Positions 6,814-6,943 of a stretch of 6,943 nt of DNA are shown here, piece by piece. Source of the DNA: Ruminococcaceae bacterium UBA7030 (lineage in GTDB: Bacteria; Bacillota; Clostridia; Oscillospirales; Acutalibacteraceae); NCBI GenBank assembly GCA_002494125.1, contig DLBD01000122.1:1-6943 (forward strand), read 5' to 3'. Position numbers and translations under genes: made by a program. How positions within the stretch are numbered: the first letter of the stretch is position 1; each line of letters starts with the position of its first letter. The notes under the pieces are model-generated. The model saw nothing but the letters and a program-made list of their open reading frames with translations, ran no database searches and was not told the DNA's origin.

Positions 6814-6819
6814 CACCTC
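6814..6819 (-). promoter_or_regulatory. Ribosome binding site of asnB that decides its start
   Basis: On the minus strand GAGGTG (6819-6814) lies 6 nt before the ATG at 6807-6805. It contains the in-frame GTG (6816-6814) that would otherwise be the longest start, which rules that codon out as the initiator. Confidence 0.88.
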
Positions 6820-6842
6820 GTATCTATTATATGCATTAATCT

Positions 6843-6890
6843 ATATATTGTGTATTTGTCATAATATCTAAAAACAAAGCCACAATATAT
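6843..6890. repeat. Inverted repeat in the asnB upstream region
   Basis: ATATATTGTG (6843-6852) and CACAATATAT (6881-6890) are perfect reverse complements separated by 28 bp. They lie 36-83 bp upstream of the asnB start codon. They could be paired operator half-sites or the base of a leader hairpin. In DNA this AT-rich a 10-bp match can arise by chance, so the role is uncertain. Confidence 0.4.
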
Positions 6891-6912
6891 CGAAATTTGT
6901 TGAAATATACAA
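6884..6912 (-). promoter_or_regulatory. Candidate asnB promoter
   Basis: On the minus strand TTGTAT (6912-6907, 3/6) is followed after 17 bp by TATATT (6889-6884, 5/6). It would start transcription about 70 nt before asnB, and its -10 overlaps the right arm of the inverted repeat. A perfect TATAAT at 6831-6826 with TACACA at 6854-6849 (17 bp) is an alternative, but it would start transcription almost at the ribosome binding site. The region is very AT-rich, so neither is secure. Confidence 0.3.
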
Positions 6913-6943
6913 TTTTATGAAAAATCGTATTTTTTTGTTGGAA

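Noticed and set aside
6808..6816. GTG start three codons upstream in asnB
   Set aside because: It lies inside the ribosome binding site and would place residues before the Met-Cys needed to free the catalytic cysteine.
6817..6943. T-box or other amino-acid-responsive leader before asnB
   Set aside because: No T-box sequence (AGGGTGG...ACCGCG) and no terminator hairpin with a T-run appears in the visible 124 nt directly upstream, where the antiterminator region should be.
6901..6943. Small AT stem near the right edge (AAAAAT...ATTTTT)
   Set aside because: A 6-bp all-AT stem in AT-rich DNA is expected by chance and is not a convincing terminator.

Overview
The window looks like chromosome of a low-to-moderate-GC Gram-positive anaerobe (Bacillota, class Clostridia, possibly Ruminococcaceae/Oscillospiraceae-like). 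This is an inference from the sequence style. A LepA with standard bacterial motifs sits beside a beta-helix lipoprotein of the Cthe_2159 type, a zinc-ribbon membrane protein and a clostridial-type AsnB. Ribosome binding sites are strong and intergenic DNA is AT-rich with U-tract terminators. The exact genus cannot be read from this window.

Layout. Plus strand: the 3' three quarters of lepA (elongation factor 4), cut by the left edge of the window, ends at 1362 and is followed by a clear intrinsic terminator. A 140-bp AT-rich spacer then leads to a secreted lipoprotein (1573-3255) with a carbohydrate-binding/beta-helix architecture. It stands alone, with a terminator on each side. Minus strand, read from the right edge: asnB (glutamine-hydrolysing asparagine synthetase, 6807 to 4984), a TM1586-type nitroreductase-like flavoprotein (4939 to 4166), and a zinc-ribbon protein with six predicted membrane segments (4154 to 3348). 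The plus- and minus-strand units converge on a strong hairpin at 3311-3344 with a U-tract on either side, which can serve as a terminator in both directions.

How the genes relate. The nitroreductase-like and zinc-ribbon genes are 11 nt apart, and the ribosome binding site of the second touches the stop codon of the first, so they form a tight two-gene unit. A good sigma-A-type promoter (TTGAGT, 17 bp, TATAAT with an upstream TG) lies in the last codons of asnB and the following spacer. The pair can therefore be transcribed independently of asnB, although no terminator separates them. LepA acts on the ribosome and the lipoprotein at the cell surface. Nothing in the sequence ties either to the minus-strand genes.

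No tRNA, rRNA, CRISPR array, insertion sequence, attachment site or obvious horizontally acquired island was seen. The window is mostly ordinary core-genome sequence. The least understood items are the zinc-ribbon membrane protein with its flavoprotein partner, and the Ser/Thr- then Gly/Met-rich linker of the lipoprotein.
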